A stretch of DNA of 64,000 nt from Streptomyces sp. ADI96-02. Lineage in GTDB: Bacteria; Actinomycetota; Actinomycetes; Streptomycetales; Streptomycetaceae. The stretch is from the NCBI RefSeq assembly GCF_003846185.1, contig NZ_ML123034.1, positions 6,459,628 to 6,523,627 on the forward strand. The letters are read 5' to 3'. This document shows positions 53,526-62,159 of the stretch, piece after piece. Below the pieces are notes generated by a model. It saw only the letters and a list, made by a program, of their open reading frames with translations. It searched no databases and was not told the origin of the DNA. Both the position numbers and the translations under genes were made by a program. The stretch's first letter is position 1. Each line of letters opens with the position of its first letter.

Positions 53526-54263
53526 ATGACGCAGCAGCGACTCGAACCCATGCCCGCCGACTGGAGCCGCGCCCTCGCCGTGGTCGCCCACCCCGACGAT
53601 CTGGAATACGGTGCGGCGGCAGCCGTGGCCGAGTGGACCGACGGAGGCCGCGAGGTCGTCTACCTCCTCGCCAGCCGGGGAGAGGCCGGAATCGACACCC
53701 TGCCGCCCGAGGAGTGCGCACCGGTACGTGAGCGCGAGCAGCGGGCGAGCGCCGCCGTCGTGGGCGTGCGCGCGGTGGAGTTCCTGGACCACCGGGACGG
53801 GGTGATCGAGTACGGCGCCGCTCTGCGCCGCGACATCGCCGCCGCCGTACGCCGTCACCGGCCCGAACTGGTGATCACCCTCAACCACCGCGACACCTGG
53901 GGCGGCGGGCGCGCCTGGAACACGCCCGACCACCGGGCGGTGGGCCGCGCCACCCTGGACGCGGTGGCCGACGCGGGCAACCGGTGGATCTTCCCGGAAC
54001 TCCGCGAACAGGGCCTCGAACCGTGGAACGGGGTGCGCTGGACAGCCGTGGCCGGCAGCGACCGCCCCACCCACGCGGTCGACGCGGCGGCGGGGTTCGA
54101 GCGCGCGGTCCGTTCGCTGCTGGAACACCGCAGCTACATCGAGGTGCTGACCGACCAGGAGCCGGAGGCGTACTGCCGGACCTTCCTCACGAACGCGGTC
54201 GACGCCGCCGCCGAGCGCTTCGACGGCCGCCCCGCCGTCGCCTTCGAGCTCTTCGCGCACTGA
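53526..54263 (+). CDS. PIG-L/LmbE-family deacetylase
   Basis: A 245-residue zinc hydrolase. The hallmark AHPDDLEYG (residues about 22-30) gives the metal His and Asp, and NTPDHRAVG the third ligand. Family members deacetylate GlcNAc-linked small molecules such as mycothiol precursors (MshB), or act in mycothiol-conjugate cleavage (Mca) and antibiotic pathways. At this length it is shorter than typical MshB. It starts 28 bases after the CstR-like gene. Confidence 0.87.
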   Translation: MTQQRLEPMPADWSRALAVVAHPDDLEYGAAAAVAEWTDGGREVVYLLASRGEAGIDTLPPEECAPVREREQRASAAVVGVRAVEFLDHRDGVIEYGAALRRDIAAAVRRHRPELVITLNHRDTWGGGRAWNTPDHRAVGRATLDAVADAGNRWIFPELREQGLEPWNGVRWTAVAGSDRPTHAVDAAAGFERAVRSLLEHRSYIEVLTDQEPEAYCRTFLTNAVDAAAERFDGRPAVAFELFAH

Positions 54264-54345
54264 GCGCGTACGACGTTCCGCGGAACCGAGCAGGATGCTC
54301 CGCCGATCGGGCAGGGGGAGAGCAGGGGAGAGAGATGGGGGAGAC

Positions 54346-54945
54346 GTGAGGGAACACGACCGGGGCGATCCGGAACTCGACGCCGTCCTCACCGGGGTCG
54401 GCCCCCGGCTGCGCCGTCTGCGCAAGGATCGCGGGGTCACGCTCTCCGCTCTGTCCGCGGCCACCGGAATCTCCGTCTCCACACTCTCCCGGCTGGAGTC
54501 CGGCGGCCGTCGGCCGAGTCTGGAACTGCTCCTCCCGATCGCCCGCGCCCACGAGGTCCCGCTCGACGACCTCGTGGGCGCGCCGCCCGTCGGCGACCCC
54601 CGGGTCCGGGCCGAGCCGATCGTGCGCAACGGCCGCACCATGCTCCCGCTGACCGCGCGGCCCGGCGGGCTCCAGGCGTACAAGCTGGTGATCGAGGCCG
54701 ACGCCCACGACACGCCGGAGCAGCGGACCCACGAGGGCTACGAGTGGCTGTACGTGCTCTCCGGGCGGCTGCGCCTGCTGCTGGCCGAGCACGACCTGGT
54801 GCTGGAGCCGGGCGAGGCCGCCGAGTTCGACACGCGGCTGCCGCACTGGTTCGGTCCGGCGGGCGGGAGGCCGGTGGAATTCCTCAGCCTCTTCGGGCCG
54901 CAGGGCGAGCGGATGCACGTACGGGCCAAGCCGAAACGCGGCTGA
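54346..54945 (+). CDS. XRE-family regulator with cupin domain
   Basis: A 199-residue protein. Residues about 15-70 are a helix-turn-helix (RLRRLRKDRGVTLSALSAATGISVSTLSRLESG). A cupin barrel follows from about 115 (HEGYEWLYVLSGRLRLLLAEHDLVLEPGEAAEFDTRLPHWF). Such regulators bind a small metabolite in the cupin and often control amino acid or amine catabolism. GTG 54346 has GGGGGAG upstream. The target is not visible; the PIG-L gene just upstream may be linked. Confidence 0.87.
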   Translation: MREHDRGDPELDAVLTGVGPRLRRLRKDRGVTLSALSAATGISVSTLSRLESGGRRPSLELLLPIARAHEVPLDDLVGAPPVGDPRVRAEPIVRNGRTMLPLTARPGGLQAYKLVIEADAHDTPEQRTHEGYEWLYVLSGRLRLLLAEHDLVLEPGEAAEFDTRLPHWFGPAGGRPVEFLSLFGPQGERMHVRAKPKRG

Positions 54946-54988
54946 GCCCCTGCCGCGCGGGCCGCTCCGAGGTGGTTCCCAGAAAGGC

Positions 54989-55000
54989 AAGCGACCGCTT
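54989..55000. promoter_or_regulatory. Dyad before the oxidoreductase/acyl-CoA dehydrogenase operon
   Basis: AAGCGACCGCTT has perfect 5-bp arms around AC. TAGTAT at 55000-55005 directly after it could be a -10. This is the expected style of a TetR-type operator for a fatty-acid-related operon. Confidence 0.45.
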
Positions 55001-55049
55001 AGTATGCGCCGGAGCAGTGGTAATGCCGACAGTGTCGTGGAGGCCCCTC

Positions 55050-56018
55050 ATGCAGGCATGGCGAGTGCACCGTAACGGCGAGCCGGGCGAGGTGATGCGG
55101 CTGGAGGAGGCGGACCGGCCGGTCCCCGGCGAGGGGCAGGTGGCCCTCCGGGTCCGGGCGGCCAACGTCAACTTCCCCGACGCCCTGCTCTGCCGCGGCC
55201 AGTACCAGATCCGGCCGCCGCTGCCGTTCACCCCCGGGGTCGAGGTGTGCGGCACGACCGACGACGGCCGGCGGGTCCTCGCCACCCCGTCCCTTCCGTA
55301 CGGCGGCTTCGCCGAGTACGTGGTCGCCGACCGGGCGGCCCTGCTTCCCGCGCCCGACTCCCTCGACGACGCGGAGGCGGCGGCCCTGCACATCGGCTAC
55401 CAGACCGGATGGTTCGGCCTGCACCGCCGGGCCCGCCTCCAGCCGGGCGAGACCCTCCTCGTCCACGCGGCGGCGGGCGGTGTCGGCAGCGCCGCCGTCC
55501 AGCTCGGCAAGGCGGCCGGCGCAGTCGTGATCGGCGTCGTCGGCGGCCCGGAGAAGGCGGCCGTCGCCCGGCGGCTCGGTTGCGACCTCGTCGTCGACCG
55601 GCGCGAGGAGGACATCGTCGCGGCGGTCAAGGAGGCGACCGGCGGGCGGGGCGCCGACGTCGTCTACGACCCGGTCGGCGGCGACGCGTACGCCAAGTCC
55701 GTGAAGTGCGTCGCCTTCGAGGGGCGCATCGTCGTCGTCGGCTTCGCCAGCGGCTCCATCCCCGCACCGGCCCTCAGCCACGCCCTGGTGAAGAACTACT
55801 CCGTGGTGGGACTGCACTGGGGCCTCTACGCCGCCAAGGACCCGGCCGCCGTCCGCGCCTGCCACGGCGAACTGACCGAGCTCGCCGCCCGAGGCATCGT
55901 CAAACCCCTGGTCAGTGAGCGTGTCGAGATGGCCGGGGCGGCTCAGGCGGTCCAGCGCGTCGCCGACGGCGCCAGCACCGGCCGCATCGTCGTCCTGCCC
56001 ACCGGAGGCGCCCGGTGA
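55050..56018 (+). CDS. NADPH:quinone oxidoreductase-like protein (zinc-free MDR)
   Basis: A 322-residue MDR-family reductase without zinc ligands. NVNFPDALLCRGQYQ and PGVEVCG belong to the N-terminal domain. HAAAGGVGSAAVQLGKAAGA is the nucleotide site. The last third (IVVVGFASGSIPAPALSHALVKNYSVVGLHWG) is typical of quinone oxidoreductases and enoyl reductases. Its stop overlaps the first acyl-CoA dehydrogenase start (GTGA). It probably reduces an enoyl or quinone intermediate in the same pathway. GGAGG lies six bases before the ATG. Confidence 0.88.
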   Translation: MQAWRVHRNGEPGEVMRLEEADRPVPGEGQVALRVRAANVNFPDALLCRGQYQIRPPLPFTPGVEVCGTTDDGRRVLATPSLPYGGFAEYVVADRAALLPAPDSLDDAEAAALHIGYQTGWFGLHRRARLQPGETLLVHAAAGGVGSAAVQLGKAAGAVVIGVVGGPEKAAVARRLGCDLVVDRREEDIVAAVKEATGGRGADVVYDPVGGDAYAKSVKCVAFEGRIVVVGFASGSIPAPALSHALVKNYSVVGLHWGLYAAKDPAAVRACHGELTELAARGIVKPLVSERVEMAGAAQAVQRVADGASTGRIVVLPTGGAR

Positions 56019-57205
56019 CCACCGTCGACGCCGCGGAAGTCCGCCGCCTCACCCGCGACCTGCTCGCGGCCCACCCGCCCGCCACCACCGGGCGCACCGA
56101 CTTCCTGCGGGCCCGCTTCGACGCCGGCCTCGCCTGGGTCCACTACCCGGTCGGCCTCGGCGGGCTCGACGCGCCCCGTTCCCTCCAGCAGACCGTCGAC
56201 GCCGAACTCGCCGCCGCCGAGGCTCCGGACAACGACCCCCGCCGCATCGGCATCGGCCTCGGCATGGCCGCGCCCACCCTCCTCGGCTTCGGCACCGACG
56301 AGCAGAAGCGGCGCTTCCTGCGCCCGCTGTGGGTCGGCGAGGAGATCTGGTGCCAGCTGTTCAGCGAACCCGGAGCCGGCTCCGACCTCGCGGCCCTCGC
56401 CACCCGGGCCGTCCGCGACGAGAACGGCGACTGGATCGTCGACGGCCAGAAGGTCTGGACCTCCAGCGCCCATCTCGCCCGCTGGGCGATCCTCATCGCC
56501 CGCACCGACCCCGACCAGCCCAAGCACCGCGGCATCAGCTACTTCGTCTGCGACATGACCGACCCCGGCGTCGACGTCCGCCCGCTGCGCCAGATCACCG
56601 GCGAGGCCGAGTTCAACGAGGTCTTCCTCACCGGTGTTCGCATCCCCGACAGCCGGCGGCTCGGCCCGGTCGGCGAGGGCTGGAAGGTCGCCCGGACCAC
56701 CCTCATGAACGAACGCGTCTCCATCGGCGGCTCCCGGCTCCCGCGCGAGGGCGGCATGATCGGCCCCGTCTCGCGGACCTGGCGCGAACGCCCGGAGCTG
56801 CGCACCCACGACACCCACCAGCGCCTGCTCACGCTCTGGGTGGAGGCCGAGGTCGCCCGGCTCGCCGGCGAACGGCTGCGCCAGCGACTGGTCGCCGGAC
56901 AGCCCGGCCCCGAGGGCTCGGGCATGAAGCTCGCCTTCGCCCGCCTCAACCAGGAGATCAGCGGCCTGGAAGTCGAACTCCTCGGCGACGAGGGCCTGTT
57001 GTACGGCGACTGGACCATGAGCCGCCCCGAACTCGTCGACTTCACCGGACGGGACGCCGGCTACCGCTACCTGCGCTCCAAGGGCAACTCCATCGAGGGC
57101 GGCACCAGCGAGGTCCTGCTCAACATCATCGCCGAACGCGTCCTCGGCCTCCCCGCCGAACCCCGCAACGACAAGGACGTCCCCTGGAAGGACCTGAGCC
57201 GATGA
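56015..57205 (+). CDS. Acyl-CoA dehydrogenase subunit A
   Basis: A 396-residue FAD enzyme. FSEPGAGSDLAAL and the FAD/substrate strand WIVDGQKVWTSSAHLARW are canonical, and the end GNSIEGGTSEVLLNIIAERVLGLP is the C-terminal FAD-binding phrase. It is immediately followed by a second, divergent dehydrogenase. This pairing resembles the alpha2beta2 FadE enzymes used on steroid side chains in actinobacteria. It oxidises an acyl-CoA at the alpha-beta bond. Confidence 0.9.
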   Translation: MTTVDAAEVRRLTRDLLAAHPPATTGRTDFLRARFDAGLAWVHYPVGLGGLDAPRSLQQTVDAELAAAEAPDNDPRRIGIGLGMAAPTLLGFGTDEQKRRFLRPLWVGEEIWCQLFSEPGAGSDLAALATRAVRDENGDWIVDGQKVWTSSAHLARWAILIARTDPDQPKHRGISYFVCDMTDPGVDVRPLRQITGEAEFNEVFLTGVRIPDSRRLGPVGEGWKVARTTLMNERVSIGGSRLPREGGMIGPVSRTWRERPELRTHDTHQRLLTLWVEAEVARLAGERLRQRLVAGQPGPEGSGMKLAFARLNQEISGLEVELLGDEGLLYGDWTMSRPELVDFTGRDAGYRYLRSKGNSIEGGTSEVLLNIIAERVLGLPAEPRNDKDVPWKDLSR

Positions 57206-58320
57206 CCGCGCCGCACCAGCCGCCCGCCACCCCCGACCTCCTCTACTCCGCCGAGGAGGAGGACCTGCGCTCCGCCGTGCGCGCCCTCCTCGCCGACCGG
57301 GCCGACGCGCCGGCGGTCATCGCCGCCACCGAGTCCGCCACGCCGTACGACCCGCGGCTGTGGGAGGCGCTGGCCGCCGGCATCGGCGCTGCCGGACTCC
57401 TCGTGCCCGAGAGGCTCGGCGGGCAGGGCGCCTCGCACCGCGAGGCCGCCGTGGTCCTGGAGGAGCTGGGGCGCAGCGTGGCGCCCGCGCCGTATCTGAC
57501 CAGTTCCGTCGTGGCGACCGAGACGCTGCTCGCGCTGAGCGGTGAGTCCCGTCATGCCGCGGACCTTCTGCGCGAGCTGGCCGCCGGCCGCCGAACCGCC
57601 GTGCTCGCCGTGCCGTTCGGCACGCCGCCCTCCGGCGCGGACGCGGCCACCGCCTCGCTCGACGGCACGGTGCGGGGCGTCGCGGACGCGGCCGTCGCCG
57701 ACGTGCTGCTGGTGCCGGCGGCCGACGGCCTGTACGCGGTCGTGGCGGACGCTCCCGGCGTCACCGTCGAGCCCCTCGTCCCGCTCGACCTGACCCGCCC
57801 GCTCGCCACGCTCACCTTCGCCGGTGCGGTGGCCACACCGCTGGCCGGTCCGGACGCGGGCGCCGCCGCGGTACGCCGCGGACTCCTCGCCGGGGCCGGA
57901 CTGCTCGCCTCGGAACAGCTCGGCCTCGCCGAGTGGTGCCTGGCCGAGACCGTCCGCCACACCCGCGAACGCCGCCAGTTCAACCGGCCCGTCGGCTCGT
58001 TCCAGGCGCTCAAGCACCGGATGGCGCACCTGTGGCTGGAAGTCGTCTCGGCCCGGGCCGCCGCCCGCAACGCCGCCGACGCGCTCGCCACCGGCAGCCC
58101 CGACGCGCCGCTCGCGGTCGCCGTGGCCCAGGCGTACTGCGCGGGCGTCGCGGTCCACGCGGCGGAGGAGTGCGTGCAGTTGCACGGAGGCATCGGGATG
58201 ACCTGGGAGCACCCGGCGCACCTCTACCTCAAGCGCGCCAAGGCGGACTCGATCGCGTACGGCAGCGCGGGCCGGCACCGCGACACCGTCGCGGGACTGG
58301 TGGAGCTGCCGGCTCCCTAG
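57202..58320 (+). CDS. Acyl-CoA dehydrogenase subunit B
   Basis: A 372-residue protein of the same superfamily with a diverged middle. The usual SEPGAGSD segment is not recognisable, while the C-terminal domain is kept (RERRQFNRPVGSFQALKHRMAHLWLE, and AEECVQLHGGIGMTWEHPAHLYLKRAK). In the two-subunit FadE enzymes one subunit lacks part of the FAD site, as seen here, which supports a heteromer with subunit A. ATG 57202 overlaps the previous stop. Confidence 0.88.
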   Translation: MTAPHQPPATPDLLYSAEEEDLRSAVRALLADRADAPAVIAATESATPYDPRLWEALAAGIGAAGLLVPERLGGQGASHREAAVVLEELGRSVAPAPYLTSSVVATETLLALSGESRHAADLLRELAAGRRTAVLAVPFGTPPSGADAATASLDGTVRGVADAAVADVLLVPAADGLYAVVADAPGVTVEPLVPLDLTRPLATLTFAGAVATPLAGPDAGAAAVRRGLLAGAGLLASEQLGLAEWCLAETVRHTRERRQFNRPVGSFQALKHRMAHLWLEVVSARAAARNAADALATGSPDAPLAVAVAQAYCAGVAVHAAEECVQLHGGIGMTWEHPAHLYLKRAKADSIAYGSAGRHRDTVAGLVELPAP

Positions 58321-58335
58321 GGTGGCCCGCGACGG

Positions 58336-58373
58336 GGCGTCGTCCGCGTACGGGGGCGTACGCGGACGACGCC
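58336..58373. terminator. Bidirectional terminator, 17-bp perfect stem
   Basis: GGCGTCGTCCGCGTACG (58336-58352) pairs fully with CGTACGCGGACGACGCC (58357-58373) across GGGG, between two convergent genes. Confidence 0.85.
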
Positions 58374-58401
58374 GACCCCGACGCCGCGCGGTGCGGCGGC
58401 G

Positions 58402-59136
58402 TCAGGGCGGGGAGTCGAGTCCTTCGAGGCGCGCCCAGCGTGGTGGCGGGGCCGGTCGCTGCTCGACCTCGTACAAGGACCGCCAGTGCTTTCCCGTGAG
58501 CAGGAAGCGGTCGGTTCCCGGCAGGGCCGCGATGCCGTTCATGACATGTGCGGTGACCGGCAGTTCGTCACGGCGCATGTCCGAGGCGTCCACCCAACTG
58601 CACACCCGCCCGTCCGCCAGGTCGATGCCCAGGACGTACGGGGTGCCGTGGACGACGGCCCAGAGCACGCCGTCGGCCCAGGTCAGGTCGTTGAGGGCGG
58701 AGGCGGGCCGGTCGCCGATACGGACGGCCACCGCGCGGTGGCTCCGCAGGCTCCCCGGATCGCGCACCATCAGCCGGTCGGAGCCGTCGCTGGTGACCAC
58801 ATCGGTTCCGGTGAAGCACATCCCCCACCCCTCGGCGTCGTAGGGAACCCGCTCGCACGTCATGTCGCGCACGCGCCAGCGCAGCGCGATCCCTTCTCGC
58901 CAGGTCAGTTGCCACAGGACGTCTCCGACCCGGCAGATCCCCTCCGCGAAGAGATCGTCGGGAAGCCGCCTGCTCCACCGCACGGTTCCGTCGGCCGCGT
59001 CGAGCCGGCGAAGCGTGGAGCGACCGTAGCGGCCGGTGCTCTCCCAGATCGTTCCACGGTCGATCTCTATGCCCTGGACGAACGGCTGTCCCCGGTGGGG
59101 GAGCCGGTGCAGGGTCCGGAAGCTGCGAAATCTCAA
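58402..59136 (-). CDS. Glutaminyl-peptide cyclotransferase-like beta-propeller protein
   Basis: A 244-residue five-bladed propeller of the plant/bacterial-type glutaminyl cyclase family. Repeats are visible as PFVQGIEIDRGTIWESTGRYG, FAEGICRVGDVLWQLTW, GMCFTGTDVVTSDGSDRL and LNDLTWADGVLWAVVHGT, and near the end VMNGIAALPGTDRFLLTGKHW is typical. The family converts N-terminal Gln to pyroglutamate. No signal peptide is seen, so unlike many homologues it may act inside the cell. It is divergent from the ATP-grasp gene with 207 bases between. Confidence 0.8.
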   Translation of the reverse strand: MRFRSFRTLHRLPHRGQPFVQGIEIDRGTIWESTGRYGRSTLRRLDAADGTVRWSRRLPDDLFAEGICRVGDVLWQLTWREGIALRWRVRDMTCERVPYDAEGWGMCFTGTDVVTSDGSDRLMVRDPGSLRSHRAVAVRIGDRPASALNDLTWADGVLWAVVHGTPYVLGIDLADGRVCSWVDASDMRRDELPVTAHVMNGIAALPGTDRFLLTGKHWRSLYEVEQRPAPPPRWARLEGLDSPP

Positions 59137-59343
59137 CGCCCCTCCTCTGACGGGGGATCGGCCGCACGGCGGGCTTCCCGGGAAGCGATACCCGTGTCGG
59201 GGCGTGCGGCAACCCGAAGAGCGCGTCGCCTCGTGGCCGGGCCGGGTCGTCCGCCGCCCGACTGTGAATACCCTGCGTCACCATGGGTAGCGTTCGGCCG
59301 TCGGCCGGGAGCCCTCGTCTCCCCGCCCCGACCAGGAGGAGCC

Positions 59344-60564
59344 ATGAAGCGCGATCGCCGGCACGTCGTGATCGTCGACCGTTCGGACTACGGGAAATAC
59401 CGGCACCAGGACGGACGGCCGTTCCTCGACCCCGAGCGGTACCGGGTCACCCTGCTGACCCGTCCCGGACGCGGGCGCGATGTGCGTCCCGAGGACGCGG
59501 TCACGGTCGTGCACACCGACACCTACAGCGAGCGGGAGGTTCTGAGCACCGTGCCCGCTCTGGCGGCCGGTGCGCCGGTGGACGCGGTGGTCTCGCTCTC
59601 GGAATGGACGCTGCTCCCCGCCGCCCGGCTGCGTGAGGCTCTGGGGGTGTCCGGACCGGGATGGAGCCGGATGGAGCCCCTTCGGGACAAGGTGCGGATG
59701 AAGGAGTACTTCGCCGCTCGCGGGGTGCGCACGCCGGAGTTCACGGCGATCGGGCGACCCGGAGACGCGGCAGGACTGCTGGAACGTCACGGCGCGGTCG
59801 TTCTGAAACCGGTGGACTCCATGGGCTCCGCCGGTGTGCACCTCGTGGGGAGCCGGTCGGAACTCCGGCGGCTCGACCGCGAAGGGCTGAGTGCCGGGAG
59901 CCGTTACGAGGCGGAGGAGTTCATCGACGGCCGCCTGTTCCACATCGACTCGGTGGTGGACCGGGGCAGCGCCCTCGTGGCCACGGCCTCCACGATGCTC
60001 GATCCCGACACGGTCTTCCCGGCCGGGGGAGTCTGCCGCTCCGTGCTGCTCGACGACGGGCCGGAGCGCGACACCGTGCTGGCCTTCAACGATCAGGTGC
60101 TCGGCGCGATCCCGTGGTTCTCCGGCGTGACCCACCTCCAGCTCTTCCTGGACCGGGCCGGTCAGCCGGTGTTCTGCGAGATCGGCGGTCGACCGGGCGG
60201 CGGCGGCATCGCGCCCGCCTTCCGGCACCGGTTCGGCGTGAGCCTGGTGCAGGCCGCTCTGCTGCCCCAAGTCGGCGAACCCTTCCCGGAGTTCCAGGAG
60301 GCACGCCCGCCCGCGGAGCGCTCCAGCGGCCACGCCGTCGTCTACCCGCGCGAGCTGGGCGCCCTGGTGGCGTACGACCGGGTGCCGCAGGAGGAGTGGA
60401 TCGTGCAGTTCAGCCCGCTCTACCGGCCCGGGCAGCAGATCGTCCCGGCGACCAGCTGGGGTCAGGGAATAGCGATGATCACGGTGTGCGGTCCAAGTGC
60501 GCGTGCCGTCGCGGAACGCCTGGACCGGGCACACCGGACCCTGCGGGTGACCGTACGGCCCTGA
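59344..60564 (+). CDS. ATP-grasp ligase of unknown substrate
   Basis: A 406-residue ATP-grasp protein. The first 110 residues are a pre-ATP-grasp fold (VVIVDRSDYGKYRHQDGRPF). The ATP-binding part has VRMKEYFAARGVRTPEF, VVLKPVDSMGSAGVHLV and the hinge YEAEEFIDGRLFHIDSVV, and the metal site is FCEIGGRPGGGGI. Such enzymes join a carboxylate to an amine or thiol, often making dipeptides or amino-acid-modified natural products. ATG 59344 has a strong AGGAGGAG. No carrier protein or tailoring genes flank it, so the product is unknown. Confidence 0.85.
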   Translation: MKRDRRHVVIVDRSDYGKYRHQDGRPFLDPERYRVTLLTRPGRGRDVRPEDAVTVVHTDTYSEREVLSTVPALAAGAPVDAVVSLSEWTLLPAARLREALGVSGPGWSRMEPLRDKVRMKEYFAARGVRTPEFTAIGRPGDAAGLLERHGAVVLKPVDSMGSAGVHLVGSRSELRRLDREGLSAGSRYEAEEFIDGRLFHIDSVVDRGSALVATASTMLDPDTVFPAGGVCRSVLLDDGPERDTVLAFNDQVLGAIPWFSGVTHLQLFLDRAGQPVFCEIGGRPGGGGIAPAFRHRFGVSLVQAALLPQVGEPFPEFQEARPPAERSSGHAVVYPRELGALVAYDRVPQEEWIVQFSPLYRPGQQIVPATSWGQGIAMITVCGPSARAVAERLDRAHRTLRVTVRP

Positions 60565-60676
60565 GCCGCGCGGCGGGGCACGCGGCGGCGGGACACCGTG
60601 CCTCCCCGCCCCGCGCGCGGGTGAACCGGCTGTATCGGGGCCCGAGGCCCGCGGCCCGGTGTGCGAGCATGCACCG

Positions 60677-61195
60677 GTGTCCTCATTCACCACCCACGTT
60701 CTGGAACCCGCCGACTGGCGCCTGTACCGCGCCCTTCGGCTGGCCGCCCTCACCGACGCGCCCCAGGAGTTCGGCTCCACGCTGGCCCGCGAGGAAGCCC
60801 TCACCGAGGATCAGTGGAGACGCCGGCTCGAAGGCCGCGGCCAGTTCGTCGCGAGGCAGGACGGCGATCCGTGCGGTATCGCCGGTGTCGTTCCGGCGGA
60901 GCCCCGGGTCGCCGAGCTGGTCTCCGTCTGGGTCCGGCCCCGCTCGCGCGGACAGGGCGTGGGCGGGCTGCTGCTGGACGCGGCGCTGGGCTGGGCCGAG
61001 GAGCACGGCTGCGTCGAGGTGCGGCTGACGGTGAGCGAGGGCAACGACGCGGCCGAACGCCTCTACTCCCGTCACGGCTTCCGCCGCACGGCGGCCGGCG
61101 GCCCCGCCGAAGACGCCGCCGCGGACAGGCGGGAATTCGCCATGGTCCGCACGGAACACCTCCTCAGAGGGGGACCGTCCCGCACGGGCACGTGA
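60677..61195 (+). CDS. GNAT N-acetyltransferase
   Basis: A 172-residue single-domain acetyltransferase. ADWRLYRALRLAALTDAPQEFGS is the common N-terminal pattern. VSVWVRPRSRGQGVGGLLLDAAL holds the acetyl-CoA loop R-G-Q-G-V-G, and NDAAERLYSRHGFRRT is motif B. The substrate is unknown. The start is uncertain: GTG 60677 gives a typical N-terminus; GTG 60659 adds six residues. Confidence 0.87.
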   Translation: MSSFTTHVLEPADWRLYRALRLAALTDAPQEFGSTLAREEALTEDQWRRRLEGRGQFVARQDGDPCGIAGVVPAEPRVAELVSVWVRPRSRGQGVGGLLLDAALGWAEEHGCVEVRLTVSEGNDAAERLYSRHGFRRTAAGGPAEDAAADRREFAMVRTEHLLRGGPSRTGT

Positions 61196-61231
61196 CCGGC
61201 CACCGCCACGGGTGACCGACCGCCGCCACGG
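61192..61231. repeat. Tandem 20-bp repeat at the end of the GNAT gene
   Basis: 61192-61211 and 61212-61231 are adjacent copies identical at 18 of 20 positions (GTGACCGGCCACCGCCACGG and a variant). The first copy contains the stop codon. Confidence 0.5.
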
Positions 61232-61388
61232 GCACGCGGCCGACCACCGCACAGGTGCCGTTCGAGCCGCACCGGTGCACGCGGGGCGCACAACCTCGGT
61301 CTCCGCCACCTGCGGTGCGCCGCCCGGTGCGTCCTAGCCTGGCGTGGTGCCGGGCCGGCACCACGCCGGCGGAGGAGGGAGTCGTACG

Positions 61389-62156
61389 GTGACGTACTAC
61401 ACGCAGGGGTTCGCGACCTTCTACGACCGCTACTTCACAGGCTGGGTCCGGGACTACTCTCCGGCGCTCGCGGATCACCTGGACAGGACCGGCGGCGGCC
61501 ACGGTGTGCTGGACCTGTGCTGCGGAACGGGTGTGACGACGGCCGTCCTGAGCGAACGGGGCCGGCACGTCACGGGCCTCGACCGGTCCGCCGCCATGCT
61601 GCGGATCGCCGCGAGGAGATCGGCGGAGGAGGTCCGCGCCGGCGGTGTGCGTCTGGTCGAGGGGGACGCACGGGACTTCTCGCTTCCCGAACCGGTCGGC
61701 GCCTGCGTGTGTCTGGACGGGGCGCTCAACCACTTCGAGAGCCGGGAGGACCTGGTCCGCTGCTTCACCAGCGTGGCCGAGGCGCTGCACGCGGGGGGAG
61801 AGTTCGTCTTCGACCTCTTCGAACTCCCCCACTTCCGGCACTGGAACAACCTCACGCTCATCGACGAGGACGACACCGTCGTGGCGAAACGCGGGGCGTG
61901 GGACGACGAGGTGGGTCGCGGCATGCTGAGGGTCTCCGGCGTGGTCGGCTCCGACACCGGCATCGTGCGGGTCGAGCAGACACTGCGCAGCCGGTACTAC
62001 TCCGCGGCCGAGGTGACGTCCGCGCTGGCCGAGGCCGGGCTCGTGCGGGTCGAGCACGACGTCGACGCGCGGTACTCGACCTGCGAGTCGGGCTCGTGTT
62101 CGAAGTCGGCAGTCCCCTGCCGTACGGTCTACCGTGCGCTCAAGCCCGTCCGGTGA
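61389..62156 (+). CDS. Class I SAM-dependent methyltransferase
   Basis: A 255-residue methyltransferase. It has motif I VLDLCCGTGVTT (residues about 39-50), an acidic residue after strand 2 (VTGLDRSAAML), and motif IV-like VCLDGALNHF. The N-terminal YTQGFATFYDRYFTGWVRDY is like small-molecule methyltransferases. The C-terminal tail has three Cys, possibly a metal or structural cluster. GTG 61389 has GGAGGAGGGAG eight bases upstream. Its end lies three bases from the convergent LLM gene. Confidence 0.87.
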   Translation: MTYYTQGFATFYDRYFTGWVRDYSPALADHLDRTGGGHGVLDLCCGTGVTTAVLSERGRHVTGLDRSAAMLRIAARRSAEEVRAGGVRLVEGDARDFSLPEPVGACVCLDGALNHFESREDLVRCFTSVAEALHAGGEFVFDLFELPHFRHWNNLTLIDEDDTVVAKRGAWDDEVGRGMLRVSGVVGSDTGIVRVEQTLRSRYYSAAEVTSALAEAGLVRVEHDVDARYSTCESGSCSKSAVPCRTVYRALKPVR

Positions 62157-62159
62157 CTT

